Positions 27,058 through 35,967 of a DNA stretch of 64,000 bases are shown piece after piece. The notes beneath the pieces are model-generated. The model worked only from the letters and a program-made list of their open reading frames with translations. It was not told the origin of the DNA and did not search any database. The position numbers were made by a program, and so were the translations under genes. The DNA is taken from assembly GCF_900169165.1 (NCBI RefSeq), contig NZ_FXYY01000005.1:119298-183297 (forward strand), written 5' to 3'. Each line of letters starts with the position of its first letter. The first letter of the stretch is position 1. This DNA is from Brevibacterium linens ATCC 9172 (lineage in GTDB: Bacteria; Actinomycetota; Actinomycetes; Actinomycetales; Brevibacteriaceae).

Positions 27058-30000
27058 CGAGCAGCAGCCCAGTCGTCTCGAGCGCACTGAAGAAGAATGC
27101 CCTTGGAACGGCCGGAATCGTGTTCCTGGTCCTGGCGGCCGTGGCGCCGCTGACCGGAATCGTCGTGGTCGCCGGCCTGGCGATGGCCCTGGGCAATGGC
27201 GGTGGAGCAGCGGCTTCATTCTTCCTTATGGCGATCATCCTGCTCATCTTCTCCGTCGGCTACGCGCAGATGAGCCGGGAGCTCGTCAATGCCGGCGGCT
27301 TCTACGCCTTCGTCGTCAAGGGCCTGGGCCGCACGGGCGGGCTCATCGCCGGACTCATTGCGACCATCGGCTACAACTTCTTCGTCGTCGGCACGATCGG
27401 CACCAGCGGCTTCTTCATGCAGACCATCATCGCCGACCTCACCGGTCTCGACGTGCACTGGTACGTCTGGGGTCTGGCCTCGATCCTCGTTTCCTTCTTT
27501 CTGGCCCGACGCGGCGTCGACTTCTCATCGAAGATCCTCGGCATCGCGCTCGTGCTCGAGGTCGCCCTCCTCGTCGTCTTCGACGTCGCAGTGCTCGTGC
27601 AGACCGGTTTCGCCCTCGAGGCGTTCAGTCCCGCGGCCGTCTTCTCCGGGTCCTTCCCCATCGGACTGCTCATCGCCGCCACCGGGTTCCTCGGGTTCGA
27701 AGCCACCGCACTCTTCGGTGAGGAAGCCAAGCAGCCACTGAAGACAATTCCCCGGGCCACCTATTCCGCGATCATCGCGATCGGGCTGGTCCTCGGCCTG
27801 ACCACCTGGGCGGTCGTGTCAGCCATCGGCGTCGCCCAGACGCAGGGAGTGGCTCTCGACCATCTGGCGGCCGGAGATCTGCTCTTCAGCCTCGCTGAGC
27901 AGTACGTGGGGACGACGTTTCTGACGATCATGCTCATCCTGTTACTCATCAGCCTCTTCGCCGCCATGCTCGCCTTCCACAACTCCGCCACCCGCTACCT
28001 GTACTCGCTCGGACGGGCCCGGATCCTGCCCCATGCGCTGGCTCGCACCGGATCGAATGGCACACCGGTCGTCGCCGGTCTCGTGCAGGCAGGTTTCGCT
28101 GCCCTCGTCGCACTCGTGTTCATGCTCACCGGCGCGAGTCCGTTGGAAGCGATCGTGCCGCCGATGCTCGGCTTCGGCACCCTGTCGATCATCGTCCTGC
28201 AAGCCCTGGCCGCCCTGTCGATCCTCGTCCATTTCCGACGGACCAGGTCTCCGAAGCTCCTGTCCACACTCCTCGCGCCGCTGATCAGCTTCCTCCTTCT
28301 CGGCACAATCGTCGTCATGGCCATCGCCAATTTCGACATCGTCGCCGGATCCGATGCCATGGCCATCCGCCTGCTGCCGTGGCTGCTGGCCGTCACGGCC
28401 TTCGGTGGGCTGATCTACGGGGCGTGGCTCAAGGCCAATCGACCGAAAGTCTATGCCGGCCTGGCCGATGACCTCGAACAGGTCGTGCCCGGTCACGGGC
28501 AACTCGACCCCGGCCACGTACAGGACACGGCCCCAGCGATCACCGGTTCCTGCACTGTCTCTTCCACTGCTTCCCAAGGAGAATCACCCATGCATCAGAT
28601 CTTCCACAACGGTCGCATCCACACCGTCGACTCCACCCTGCCCAGTGCCCGCGGCTTCGTCGTCGAGGACGGCAGGATCACCGCGATCGGCAACGACGCC
28701 GAGGTGCTCGCCCACACCCGTGACGACACGGCGGTCATCGACTTAGGCGATGCCTTCGTCATGCCCGGTTTCGTCGACGTGCACAACCACCACTTCGTCT
28801 CCGGCAAAGAGGAACTCTTCGAGCTGAGACTGCCGCTCGGCGCCGATGTCGCCGAAATCATCGCCACGGTCGCCGCGCATGTGACCTCCGGCGCGGTGGC
28901 CCCCGGGGCCTGGATCGCCGGCTCCCCCTGGGCCTCGGATGCCCTGGAGTCCATCAACGCGCCCGAAGCACTGGCGCAGTTGGACTCCGCCTCCGGTGGC
29001 CACCCGGTAGTGCTCACCGACGACGCCCACCACAATCGGTGGGCGAACACGGCGGCGATGACGCTGGCCGGGATCACCGACAGCGCCACCGGAGTGCTCT
29101 TCGAAGCGGCCGGGCTGCCGGTCGCGGCGCTGCAGACGGAAGCTAGTGCGCTCACCGCCGACCAAGAGCGTGCGGCCTCGCGCCGCGGCATCGACGAGCT
29201 TCATGCGTTCGGGATCACGGCGTTCCAGGACGCCGGCGTCTCGACACAGATCATGCGCGCCTTGTCCTCCCTCGACGCGGAGGGGCAGCTCGATGCCTGG
29301 GTCGTGTCCTCGATGCTCGTGAACGACGAAATCTTCGGCTTCGACGCCATCGGAAACGACCTCATCTTCGACGGCGAGCAGTATCGCAGCCGACATCATC
29401 GGCCCGACTTCGTCAAGATCTTCCTCGACGGGGTCCCACCGACACAGACCGGGGCGTTCATCGAGCCCTATCTGTCCGACGGCCTCCATGCCGACCACCA
29501 CTGCGGTCAGACGCTGCTGGATCCCGCGCTGCTGCTCGATTGGCTGCGGCGGGCGGCGACAGCCGGGCTCTCGGCGAAGATCCACTGCACCGGCGATGCC
29601 TCGGTCAACGCCGTGATCAATGCCGTCGAAGTCCTGCGCGCCGAAGGCGTCACGGGCACTCGTTATCAGGTGGCGCACGGTCAGTTCGTCCTTGATAGCG
29701 ATATCGCGCGGATGGCGGCCCTGGGCGTCGATGCCGACATTTCACCCTTCATTTGGACTCCCGGGCCCATCTCCGAAGCGATCAAGCAGGTGCTGCCGGC
29801 CGATCGCGCCTCCCGCATGCAGCCGGTGCGTACCCAGATCGACGCCGGTGTCACGGTGGCCGGTGGCTCCGACTGGCCGGTCTCGCCGTCCCCGAACCCG
29901 TGGGAGGGCATCGAGGGTCTGGTCACTCGCCAGGATCCCAGTGGCCGCTACCCGGGGACGCTGTGGGCCGAACAGGCGATTTCCCTCGCCGAGGCGATCG

Positions 30001-30185
30001 AAGTCTTCACACTCTCAGGTGCAGTGTCGATGGGCCTTGACGACGAATGCGGCTCGCTGTCCGTGGGCAAATCCGCAGACTTCATCGTTGCCGATCGCGA
30101 CCCCTTCGTCACGGATCCACACGATCTCGCCGGCGTTGGCATCGAGGCGACCTGGTTTGCCGGACGAAGGGTCTTCACACGGTAG
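27054..30185 (+). CDS. APC permease reading in frame into an amidohydrolase (possible 1043-residue fusion)
   Basis: Residues 1 to about 480 are an APC-superfamily permease with 12 membrane helices: ALGTAGIVFLVLAAVAPLTG start, NAGGFYAFVVKGLGR, FLGFEATALFGEEAKQP. Where such permeases normally stop (after LADDLEQVVPGH, about 28.5 kb) there is no stop codon. The frame continues through a 35-residue Thr/Ser/Gly linker into a complete YtcJ-type amidohydrolase ending at 30185. A strong AAGGAG ribosome site and ATG inside the frame (28590) would also give the hydrolase separately. Either a natural transporter-enzyme fusion or loss of the permease stop is possible. Confidence 0.85.
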   Translation: MTSSSPVVSSALKKNALGTAGIVFLVLAAVAPLTGIVVVAGLAMALGNGGGAAASFFLMAIILLIFSVGYAQMSRELVNAGGFYAFVVKGLGRTGGLIAGLIATIGYNFFVVGTIGTSGFFMQTIIADLTGLDVHWYVWGLASILVSFFLARRGVDFSSKILGIALVLEVALLVVFDVAVLVQTGFALEAFSPAAVFSGSFPIGLLIAATGFLGFEATALFGEEAKQPLKTIPRATYSAIIAIGLVLGLTTWAVVSAIGVAQTQGVALDHLAAGDLLFSLAEQYVGTTFLTIMLILLLISLFAAMLAFHNSATRYLYSLGRARILPHALARTGSNGTPVVAGLVQAGFAALVALVFMLTGASPLEAIVPPMLGFGTLSIIVLQALAALSILVHFRRTRSPKLLSTLLAPLISFLLLGTIVVMAIANFDIVAGSDAMAIRLLPWLLAVTAFGGLIYGAWLKANRPKVYAGLADDLEQVVPGHGQLDPGHVQDTAPAITGSCTVSSTASQGESPMHQIFHNGRIHTVDSTLPSARGFVVEDGRITAIGNDAEVLAHTRDDTAVIDLGDAFVMPGFVDVHNHHFVSGKEELFELRLPLGADVAEIIATVAAHVTSGAVAPGAWIAGSPWASDALESINAPEALAQLDSASGGHPVVLTDDAHHNRWANTAAMTLAGITDSATGVLFEAAGLPVAALQTEASALTADQERAASRRGIDELHAFGITAFQDAGVSTQIMRALSSLDAEGQLDAWVVSSMLVNDEIFGFDAIGNDLIFDGEQYRSRHHRPDFVKIFLDGVPPTQTGAFIEPYLSDGLHADHHCGQTLLDPALLLDWLRRAATAGLSAKIHCTGDASVNAVINAVEVLRAEGVTGTRYQVAHGQFVLDSDIARMAALGVDADISPFIWTPGPISEAIKQVLPADRASRMQPVRTQIDAGVTVAGGSDWPVSPSPNPWEGIEGLVTRQDPSGRYPGTLWAEQAISLAEAIEVFTLSGAVSMGLDDECGSLSVGKSADFIVADRDPFVTDPHDLAGVGIEATWFAGRRVFTR
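28590..30185 (+). CDS. YtcJ-like metal-dependent amidohydrolase (internal start)
   Basis: 531 residues from the ATG at 28590, which has CCAAGGAG 7 bp upstream. Amidohydrolase family 3 (YtcJ; includes N-substituted formamide deformylase). Metal ligands are visible in GFVDVHNHHF (HxH), the IHCTGDASVN histidine, QVAHGQFV and the GGSDWPVSPSPNPWEGI aspartate. The C-terminal barrel-flanking strands (LSVGKSADFIVADRDPF) are complete. It hydrolyses an amide or cyclic amide; the substrate is unknown. It shares its frame with the upstream permease. A strong terminator follows. Confidence 0.88.
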   Translation: MHQIFHNGRIHTVDSTLPSARGFVVEDGRITAIGNDAEVLAHTRDDTAVIDLGDAFVMPGFVDVHNHHFVSGKEELFELRLPLGADVAEIIATVAAHVTSGAVAPGAWIAGSPWASDALESINAPEALAQLDSASGGHPVVLTDDAHHNRWANTAAMTLAGITDSATGVLFEAAGLPVAALQTEASALTADQERAASRRGIDELHAFGITAFQDAGVSTQIMRALSSLDAEGQLDAWVVSSMLVNDEIFGFDAIGNDLIFDGEQYRSRHHRPDFVKIFLDGVPPTQTGAFIEPYLSDGLHADHHCGQTLLDPALLLDWLRRAATAGLSAKIHCTGDASVNAVINAVEVLRAEGVTGTRYQVAHGQFVLDSDIARMAALGVDADISPFIWTPGPISEAIKQVLPADRASRMQPVRTQIDAGVTVAGGSDWPVSPSPNPWEGIEGLVTRQDPSGRYPGTLWAEQAISLAEAIEVFTLSGAVSMGLDDECGSLSVGKSADFIVADRDPFVTDPHDLAGVGIEATWFAGRRVFTR

Positions 30186-30199
30186 ACAGCGTTCGCGGC

Positions 30200-30235
30200 G
30201 GCCGACCCCTGCTCGGGCAGGGGTCGGCCTTCTTT
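30200..30235 (+). terminator. Rho-independent terminator
   Basis: Perfect 13-bp stem GGCCGACCCCTGC (30200-30212) / GCAGGGGTCGGCC (30217-30229), TCGG loop, then TTCTTT. It ends the MFS-permease-amidohydrolase operon. Confidence 0.9.
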
Positions 30236-30339
30236 GGGCCGAAAATGCCAGGTGTGTGTCCGAAGTTGCACGTCGAGAGGCCATTGGACTTCCTTAGTCT
30301 GGTCAATGTCAACAGGTTGTGATGACGAAGGAGTCAACG

Positions 30340-31659
30340 ATGACTGATCAGATCAGGGATGGCAAAACCGCGCCGCCGCCACGGGGCGGTGCGTATCAGA
30401 ACGTGCTGGTGGCAATCCTCTTCGCCGCGTTCGGCTTCGTGTTCTTCGACCGGCTGGCACTGGATTATCTCAGCCCGTTCTTCAAAGACGAACTGGGCAT
30501 CAACAACACTATGCTCGGCCTCCTCGGCGGCATTCCCGCGCTGACGTGGGCTCTGTCCGGCCTCTTCATCGGAGTGCTGTCGGATAAACTCGATCGACGC
30601 AAGCCCCTGCTGGTGATCATGGTCCTGGCATTCTCCTGCTTTTCGGCACTCTCGGGCCTGGTGGGCGGCATCGCCTCGCTGTTGTTGGTGCGTGCAATGA
30701 TGGGAATCGCCGAGGGAGGCGTGCTGCCGATCTCCCAGACGCTTGTGCTGTATTCGTCCTCCGAGAAGCGCCGGGGCCTGAACATGGGTCTGGTCCAGGG
30801 TTCCTCCGATGGGCTCCTGGGCGGCGTCGTCGGACCGATCGTCACCGTGTCCATGGCCGAGGCATGGGGATGGCGCAGCGCGTTCCTCTTCACGATCGTT
30901 CCCGGGCTGATCATCACCTTGCTCATCCTGTTCTTGGTCAAAGAACTCCGGCTGAAGACCACAGCCGAGGCCACAGCAGCTCCCGGCGAGGAGCACATCG
31001 CGGCTCCGACCAGTTCGATCCCGATCGAGGAACGACCCGCTACATTCGGTGCGGCCCTGCGCAACCGCAACGTCATCCTCTGCGTCGTCCTCGCGGTCTT
31101 CTTCATCACCTGGTTCATCACCACGCAGACGTTCGCTCCTGTCTACCTTGCAGAGGTGAAAGGGTTCGACGCCGGCCAAATCCAGCTGGTGCTCAGCGGA
31201 ATCGGGCTGGGCTGGGTGCTGTGGGGTGCATTCGTTCCCGCCTTCTCCGACCGGCTAGGCCGAAGAACCACGATCATCATCTTTGCATTCATCGCGACTC
31301 TGGCCCCGCTGGCCATCATCTGGGTCGACTCGCCCGGCTGGCTGTTCGCCACAGTGATCCTGACCTACACCGGCATGGGCTGCTTCGCGCTGTATATGGC
31401 GACGATTCCCGCCGAAACAGTATCTCCGCGCATCGTCGGCTCGATCCTCGGGCTCATCATGGGAGTTGGGGAGATCGGCGGCGGGTTCATCGCGCCGGCG
31501 ATCTGCGGCGTCATCGCAGACAACGCTGGCCTCGATGCCACGTTCCTCATGTGCTGTGCGGCCTCACTCGTTGTGTTCGGGTTGGCTTTCTTCCTCCGTG
31601 AGACATCGCCGCGCGTCGCACGACGGCACGATCATCAACCGGAAGGAGCGCTCCGATGA
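30340..31659 (+). CDS. MFS transporter, anion/aromatic acid symporter-like
   Basis: 439 residues, 12 helices. The TM2-3 loop reads GVLSDKLDRRKP, the MFS motif, and TM4 carries GIAEGGVLPISQ; together with the long central loop this is close to the ACS/AAHS branches that import organic or aromatic acids. The ATG at 30340 is 7 bp after AAGGAG; an earlier in-frame start lacks a ribosome site. The stop overlaps the start of the following alcohol dehydrogenase by 4 bp, so it heads the (now decayed) MFS-ADH-moaF operon. Confidence 0.88.
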   Translation: MTDQIRDGKTAPPPRGGAYQNVLVAILFAAFGFVFFDRLALDYLSPFFKDELGINNTMLGLLGGIPALTWALSGLFIGVLSDKLDRRKPLLVIMVLAFSCFSALSGLVGGIASLLLVRAMMGIAEGGVLPISQTLVLYSSSEKRRGLNMGLVQGSSDGLLGGVVGPIVTVSMAEAWGWRSAFLFTIVPGLIITLLILFLVKELRLKTTAEATAAPGEEHIAAPTSSIPIEERPATFGAALRNRNVILCVVLAVFFITWFITTQTFAPVYLAEVKGFDAGQIQLVLSGIGLGWVLWGAFVPAFSDRLGRRTTIIIFAFIATLAPLAIIWVDSPGWLFATVILTYTGMGCFALYMATIPAETVSPRIVGSILGLIMGVGEIGGGFIAPAICGVIADNAGLDATFLMCCAASLVVFGLAFFLRETSPRVARRHDHQPEGALR

Positions 31660-32777
31660 GAACCGTGTCTGCGTATGAGATCCCCGAGCCCGGCCGAATA
31701 CGTCTGGTGCAACGGCACCGTCCGGGACTCGGTCCGGACGATCTGCTGGTCAAGGTGCACAGGGTCGGGGTGTGCGCGACCGATCTCCACCTGATCGATG
31801 GCAACCTCGGGGTCACCTATCCCCTGATCCCCGGACATGAGCTCGTCGGAGAGATCGCCTAAATAGGATCCGCGGGTGCCCGACGGAGAGGTCTGCGGGT
31901 AGCAGACCGTATGGCTGTCGAGATGCTACTGCCGTGCCATGCCTGTGATCAGTGTCGACGCGGGCGTTACAACCTGTGCGAACTCGACGACAGATCGGTG
32001 GCCGCCGTCGGGCGGCAGTATGGAATCAACATCCCGGCCCACACCTCGCCCGGTCTCTGGGGCGGCTACTCCGAATATGTCTTTGTCCCTCAAGAGGCCC
32101 TCGTACATCGAGTTCCCGATAGTCTTTCGCGGGACCGGGCCTCACTTGTCGAACCCCTCGCCGTCGCCTTCCGTGCTGTCGATCGAGCCGGGGTCGACCC
32201 GGGTGACTCCGTCGCCATCATCGGTCCTGGGCCGATCGGCCTATTGACCGTCGCGGCGGTTCGGGCTCGTGGTGCCGGCACAGTAGTGGTGACGGGCACC
32301 CGAGAGGCTCGGCTGGCCATCGCCACCCGGTTCGGAGCCGACGCCATCATCAATGTTCACCACAATGCCGTTCCTACCGCTGTTCGAGAACTCCTGCCGA
32401 AGGGAGCAGACGTCGTCATCGAAACCGCCGGCCAAGCCTCGGCGCAGGAGGAATCGGTGCATCTTGCGCGGCGCGGGGGCGTCGTCGTTTTGGCAGGCGC
32501 ATGCGGATCCAGAGTTCCGATCACGTTCCATCAGGACGAGGACATCCTCCCTGTTGAACGAGATCGACATCCACGGTTCGTTCCTGTCCGCAGGCGGGTT
32601 CGAACCCGCTATCGAGTTGCTCAGCTCATCAGAACTTCATTTCGAAGAACTCATCACCCACCACTACGACTTCGCCGACGTCCCCCCCCCCCCCTTGCCC
32701 TCAGCCACGTCCGTGACCGTGAGCAAGGAGTACTGAAAGCAGTCATCAACACCACTACAGGAGGATCATATGGTTGA
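31656..32777 (+). pseudogene. Zinc-dependent alcohol dehydrogenase, inactivated
   Basis: Medium-chain zinc dehydrogenase of about 370 residues. Catalytic-zinc residues GVCATDLHL and PGHELVGEIA, the four-cysteine structural zinc loop CHACDQCRRGRYNLC and the NAD motif GPGPIG are all present. Three lesions are visible. A TAA at 31860-31862 falls where the next codon of VGEIA...IGS is expected (GAA to TAA would suffice). A one-base frameshift near 32550 puts NEIDIHGSFLSAGGFEP in another frame. A run of 13 C at 32682-32694 returns to the original frame before GVLKAVINTTTGGSYG. It was coupled to the MFS gene (ATGA) and to moaF. Confidence 0.85.
32682..32694 (+). repeat. 13-base cytosine homopolymer in the dehydrogenase gene
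   Basis: Uninterrupted C13 near the 3' end of the alcohol dehydrogenase reading frame. A tract this long is slippage-prone; its length decides whether the last 25 codons are in frame with the upstream part. Confidence 0.9.
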
Positions 32778-33582
32778 AATCGCCAACAGCAACTCACGCC
32801 CAGACGCCGAGGAATGGAGGAGCTACGACGAGTTCTCCGCGGGCATCGACACCTAGCGACTGCCCGCAGCTTCCCTCGAGGGTCGGGATATCACCTTCAA
32901 TCTGGACGAAGGGAGCACGATCTCACTGTCCTTCGGTGCCGAGCGCGTGTCATGGTCAGCATCGGGAAAGTGGGGCGATCGAGACCAGGCCACCGATCCC
33001 TACGATGCGGTCCGAATCCGTGAGGGAGCGTGGTTCCTCAACCTTCCTCTCACCAGCACAGCCGGTGAAGCGGTCACCATCACCTGGTCGGAGCGCACCG
33101 GCCGCGCCATCGTGGTCAACTCCGCGATCGCCGCAGAGAAAGCCGAGGGTGAGCCACAGGTCAGGCAGCGCTTCAACGCGGCAACCGTCGACGGCCTCAA
33201 CCAGGTCGGACCGACCCCGGCCAAATCCCGTGACCTCATCGGGATGCGCAACATCTACCGCTGCAGCCCGAACCATCTGTACGAACATGTCTACATGTCG
33301 ACCGAACGCTATGCTTGGCAGAACCTGCAGGGAGCTCAGCGCGGTCACGGCGACATGGACATGTCGACGGTGTGGAAGCTCGATGAAGGTCTCTACATCT
33401 TCTGCTTCCGGGAATTCCGCATCTCCGTCGCATCCGTGTGGTTGCACGACCTCGGGTACAACCTGATGACGACGGGGATCTTCCTCGGGGTCAACGCGGC
33501 AGGAGAGTCCGAGCACAAACGCGCAAGCGGACACGTCTACCCACTCGGTTCGATCCGCTACCCCGACGTGCAGCCGGTCTGA
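32770..33582 (+). pseudogene. moaF: MoaF family protein, interrupted by an amber codon
   Basis: MoaF (N- and C-terminal MoaF domains), about 270 residues. The N-terminal part has EEWRSYDEFSAGIDT then TAG at 32854-32856, then RLPAASLEGRDITF in the same frame, where homologues read through. The C-terminal domain is complete: LIGMRNIYRCSPNHLYEHVY, ERYAWQNLQGAQRGHGD, LYIFCFREFRI. MoaF was described in the monoamine regulon of Klebsiella; despite the name, a role in molybdenum cofactor synthesis is not established. Translation could restart only at a weak internal GTG (32947). An IS element lies 38 bp downstream. Confidence 0.82.
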
Positions 33583-33584
33583 TC

Positions 33585-33632
33585 ATGCCGCGGACACTCA
33601 GAGACCTCGTGGAGAACCGCGTTGACTCATAG
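33585..33632 (+). other. Possible beginning of a gene cut off by the IS element
   Basis: ATG at 33585, two bases after the MoaF stop, opens MPRTLRDLVENR and then runs into the IS left end and stops at 33632. The spacing and sequence resemble the start of an operon gene (an AMP-binding ligase-like TLRDLVE is conceivable). Too short to be sure. Confidence 0.35.
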
Positions 33633-35000
33633 AAAACCTCCGCGTAACCCACATCGTTGCCTCACATGAAAACCTCCGCCACCGGAGTGGCTCCACACCA
33701 TCGGCTTCGATGACGGGTACGCCTGATTTTCATGGAGTTGCCAATGAAGCAACGACAAGCCGTGACGAAGAAGAAGGCCCTCGCCTACAAGAACGCCAAC
33801 CGCGCCGACAAGTCCCGGATCCTCGACGAACTCGTCGACCTCACCGGCTTCCACCGCGACTACGCCCGCACAGCCCTACGACAGGCACTCGTGCCGAAGA
33901 TTGTGAAACCCAAATCAGGTCGGGCCCCGATCTACACTCCCGACCTGCTGCCGGCCCTGATCACCTGCTGGGCGATCCTGCGGGCACCCGCTGGCAAACT
34001 CATGGCCGCGATGCTGCCAACCCTGGTGCCCATGCTTCGCCGCGACAAAGAACTGGCCATCACCGATGCCCAAGCCGAACTGCTCATGGCGATGAGCCCG
34101 GCCACGATCGACCGGAAACTCGCCGATGAACGTAAGAAGATGCTGCCCAGAGGACGTTCGCACACGAAACCCGGATCGTTGCTGAAGTCCCAGATCCCGA
34201 TCCGCACCTGGGCTGAATGGGACGACGCTGTGCCCGGATTCGTTGAAATCGACCTCGTCGGCCACGAAGGCGGAAACGCCTCCGGCGAATACTGCTTCAC
34301 CCTGACCGTGACCAACATCAGCACCGGCTGGACCGTGAACCGGTCAGTGAAGAACAAGGCCGCGAAATAGGTCTTTGAAGCCCTCCAACACGTGACGAGC
34401 GTCTTCCCCTTCCCCATCATCGGCATCGACTCCGACAACGGGTCCGAGTTCATCAACGAACACCTCCTGGCCTACTACACCGAACACGAGATCACCTTCA
34501 CCCGGTCCCGGTCAGGCAACAAGAACGATGGTGCTCATATCGAGCAGAAGAACTGGGCCAGAGTCCGTGAACTCGTCGGCTACCTCCGCTACGACACCCC
34601 TGCCGAGCTCGAGCTACTCAACGAGATCTGGGAACTCGACCGGATCTTCACCAACTACCTCCTGCCCCAGCAGAAACTGATCTCCAAGACCCGGCGCGGA
34701 GCGAAAGTGAGCAAGAAACACGATGCCCCGGCCACCCCGCATCAACGCGCAATCCGGCACAAGAAGACGCGCAAACGTCCAATCATCACCATGAACGCCG
34801 CATTCAAACGCATCAAACCCGCAGCCCTGTCCAGGCAGATCTTCGATCTCACCGGCCGCCTCGAGACCCTGTCGGTGGCGAAGAAGCCCGACACGGTCAA
34901 GCCCGTGGTCAATCGGGCCTGGAACAACGGGTGACGCATCCGGAGGTTCCTATTTAAGGCAACGTATCCGTGTTCCCGGAGGTATTGCAATGAGGCAACA
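33621..35000 (+). mobile_element. Insertion sequence with duplicated terminal modules and DDE transposase
   Basis: About 1.38 kb. Each end carries two copies of a module of about 24 bp, GTTGNCTCA...ACCTCCG: 33621-33643 and 33656-33680 on the left, and in inverse orientation 34941-34963 and 34976-35000 on the right. The module spacing is about 35 bp at both ends. The inner and outer inverted repeats match at about 32 of 45 positions. No target duplication is obvious. It encodes one transposase, interrupted by TAG. It lies after moaF and ends beside a stretch without genes. Confidence 0.8.
33732..34934 (+). pseudogene. Integrase-core (DDE) transposase interrupted by TAG
   Basis: About 400 residues if read through. 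An N-terminal HTH region (ILDELVDLTGFHRDYARTAL) is followed by the rve/DDE core: first Asp in FVEIDLVGHEGG, second in GIDSDNGSEFIN, and Glu in GAHIEQKNW. The frame is open except for TAG at 34368-34370 between NKAAK and VFEALQ; homologues usually have Trp here, so a TGG to TAG change is likely. The family is like ISNCY/IS481-type elements. As it stands the copy is probably immobile unless the stop is suppressed or a transposase acts in trans. Confidence 0.85.
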
Positions 35001-35060
35001 GGGATCTCTTCTTCACCTGCCGATCGGACTGCCACAGGCCCCTCGGGACCCCACGACAAA

Positions 35061-35090
35061 GGCCCCGGACCTGCGCGTCGGTCCAGGGCC
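35061..35090 (-). terminator. Terminator of the minus-strand TetR gene
   Basis: Stem GGCCCCGGACC / GGTCCAGGGCC (one mismatch). Read on the minus strand it is followed by TTTGTCG. It lies 150 bp past the TetR stop; the remaining bases between the IS and TetR hold no recognisable gene. Confidence 0.5.
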
Positions 35091-35239
35091 CCGCAGCGCT
35101 CATCGCCCAGTTGAGCTCGCGCCGCACCGAATGGACATCGATCGCATTGATCGCCTGAACAGAGCCGCCCACGGCTTAGCCATCAGTACGGAAGGGAGCT
35201 CGAGCGCCCCGACTGAGGGCATGCAGCGGATACTGCGGT

Positions 35240-35833
35240 TCACCCCTTCCGGAGGCATTCGATATGGCGCATCAGGGCCGCCTCGATCACCGTGTCGGAG
35301 GTGACTTCGGCCATGAGACACGCCTGCATCTGCCACCCGGCGTTCCGCGCCGCCAGCTCCGCGGCGGCAATGTCGATATCGACGTCCTCTCGGATTGCCC
35401 CGTCATCGCGAGCCTGCAGAAGACACAAACGCATGAGGTCGCGCCACCGATTGTTGTTCTCGAAGTGGACGGCCAGAATTTCGTCGTCCTGTGAGGCTCG
35501 CACCCAGAACGGGAGCACGACCTGCGCAGCCATCCGCCCACTCTCACCGAAAGGAAGGATCTCACGGCACATGGCCTCGAGCGCATCGAATCCGCGCCTG
35601 CCCTCGACGACGCGTCGGATCCGCTCGTCCGCCTGGTTGTACAGATGAAGGAAGGACGCGGTCAGCAGAGTCTGCTTATTCGGGAAGTAGCGGACCACCG
35701 CCCCATGCGCATAGCCGAGTTCAGCTGCGAGTTCGCGCATCGTCAGCCGGTCGAAGCCGACACGTGCGATCACCTGCACCACCGCCTCGGCGATGCGCTC
35801 TTTCCGTTCTTGATGATCTACGATCTTCGGCAC
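35240..35833 (-). CDS. TetR-family regulator
   Basis: 197 residues from the second GTG (35833), chosen because AGAAAGG lies about 8 bp upstream and MPKIVDHQER is a common TetR beginning; a GTG at 35842 adds three residues. The HTH (about 10-55) reads FDRLTMRELAAELGYAHGAVVRYFPNK. It is divergent from the AtsR-like transporter operon, with an inverted repeat between them, so it probably represses that operon. The ligand may be a sulfate ester or aromatic compound, by context only. Confidence 0.87.
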   Translation of the reverse strand: MPKIVDHQERKERIAEAVVQVIARVGFDRLTMRELAAELGYAHGAVVRYFPNKQTLLTASFLHLYNQADERIRRVVEGRRGFDALEAMCREILPFGESGRMAAQVVLPFWVRASQDDEILAVHFENNNRWRDLMRLCLLQARDDGAIREDVDIDIAAAELAARNAGWQMQACLMAEVTSDTVIEAALMRHIECLRKG

Positions 35834-35895
35834 AGGTCGCACCTTTCTTCACAGAACTCTTGATTTGTCGAGATAGCCAGGGAATAATCATATAT

Positions 35896-35923
35896 GGTTT
35901 TAATCACCAAGTGGAGATTAACC
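35896..35923. promoter_or_regulatory. Inverted repeat in the TetR / transporter promoter region
   Basis: GGTTTTAATC (35896-35905) faces GATTAACC (35916-35923), with perfect core arms TTAATC/GATTAA, in an AT-rich stretch between divergent starts. Likely TetR operator or promoter. Confidence 0.45.
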
Positions 35924-35967
35924 TGTGCTCGCACTGGTACAGACCCTAGTCGACGAAGGAGTCGCGC

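Noticed and set aside
33621..35000. Programmed readthrough of the transposase TAG
   Set aside because: No slippery sequence or obvious pseudoknot was seen, and Trp is expected at the site; a point mutation is sufficient.
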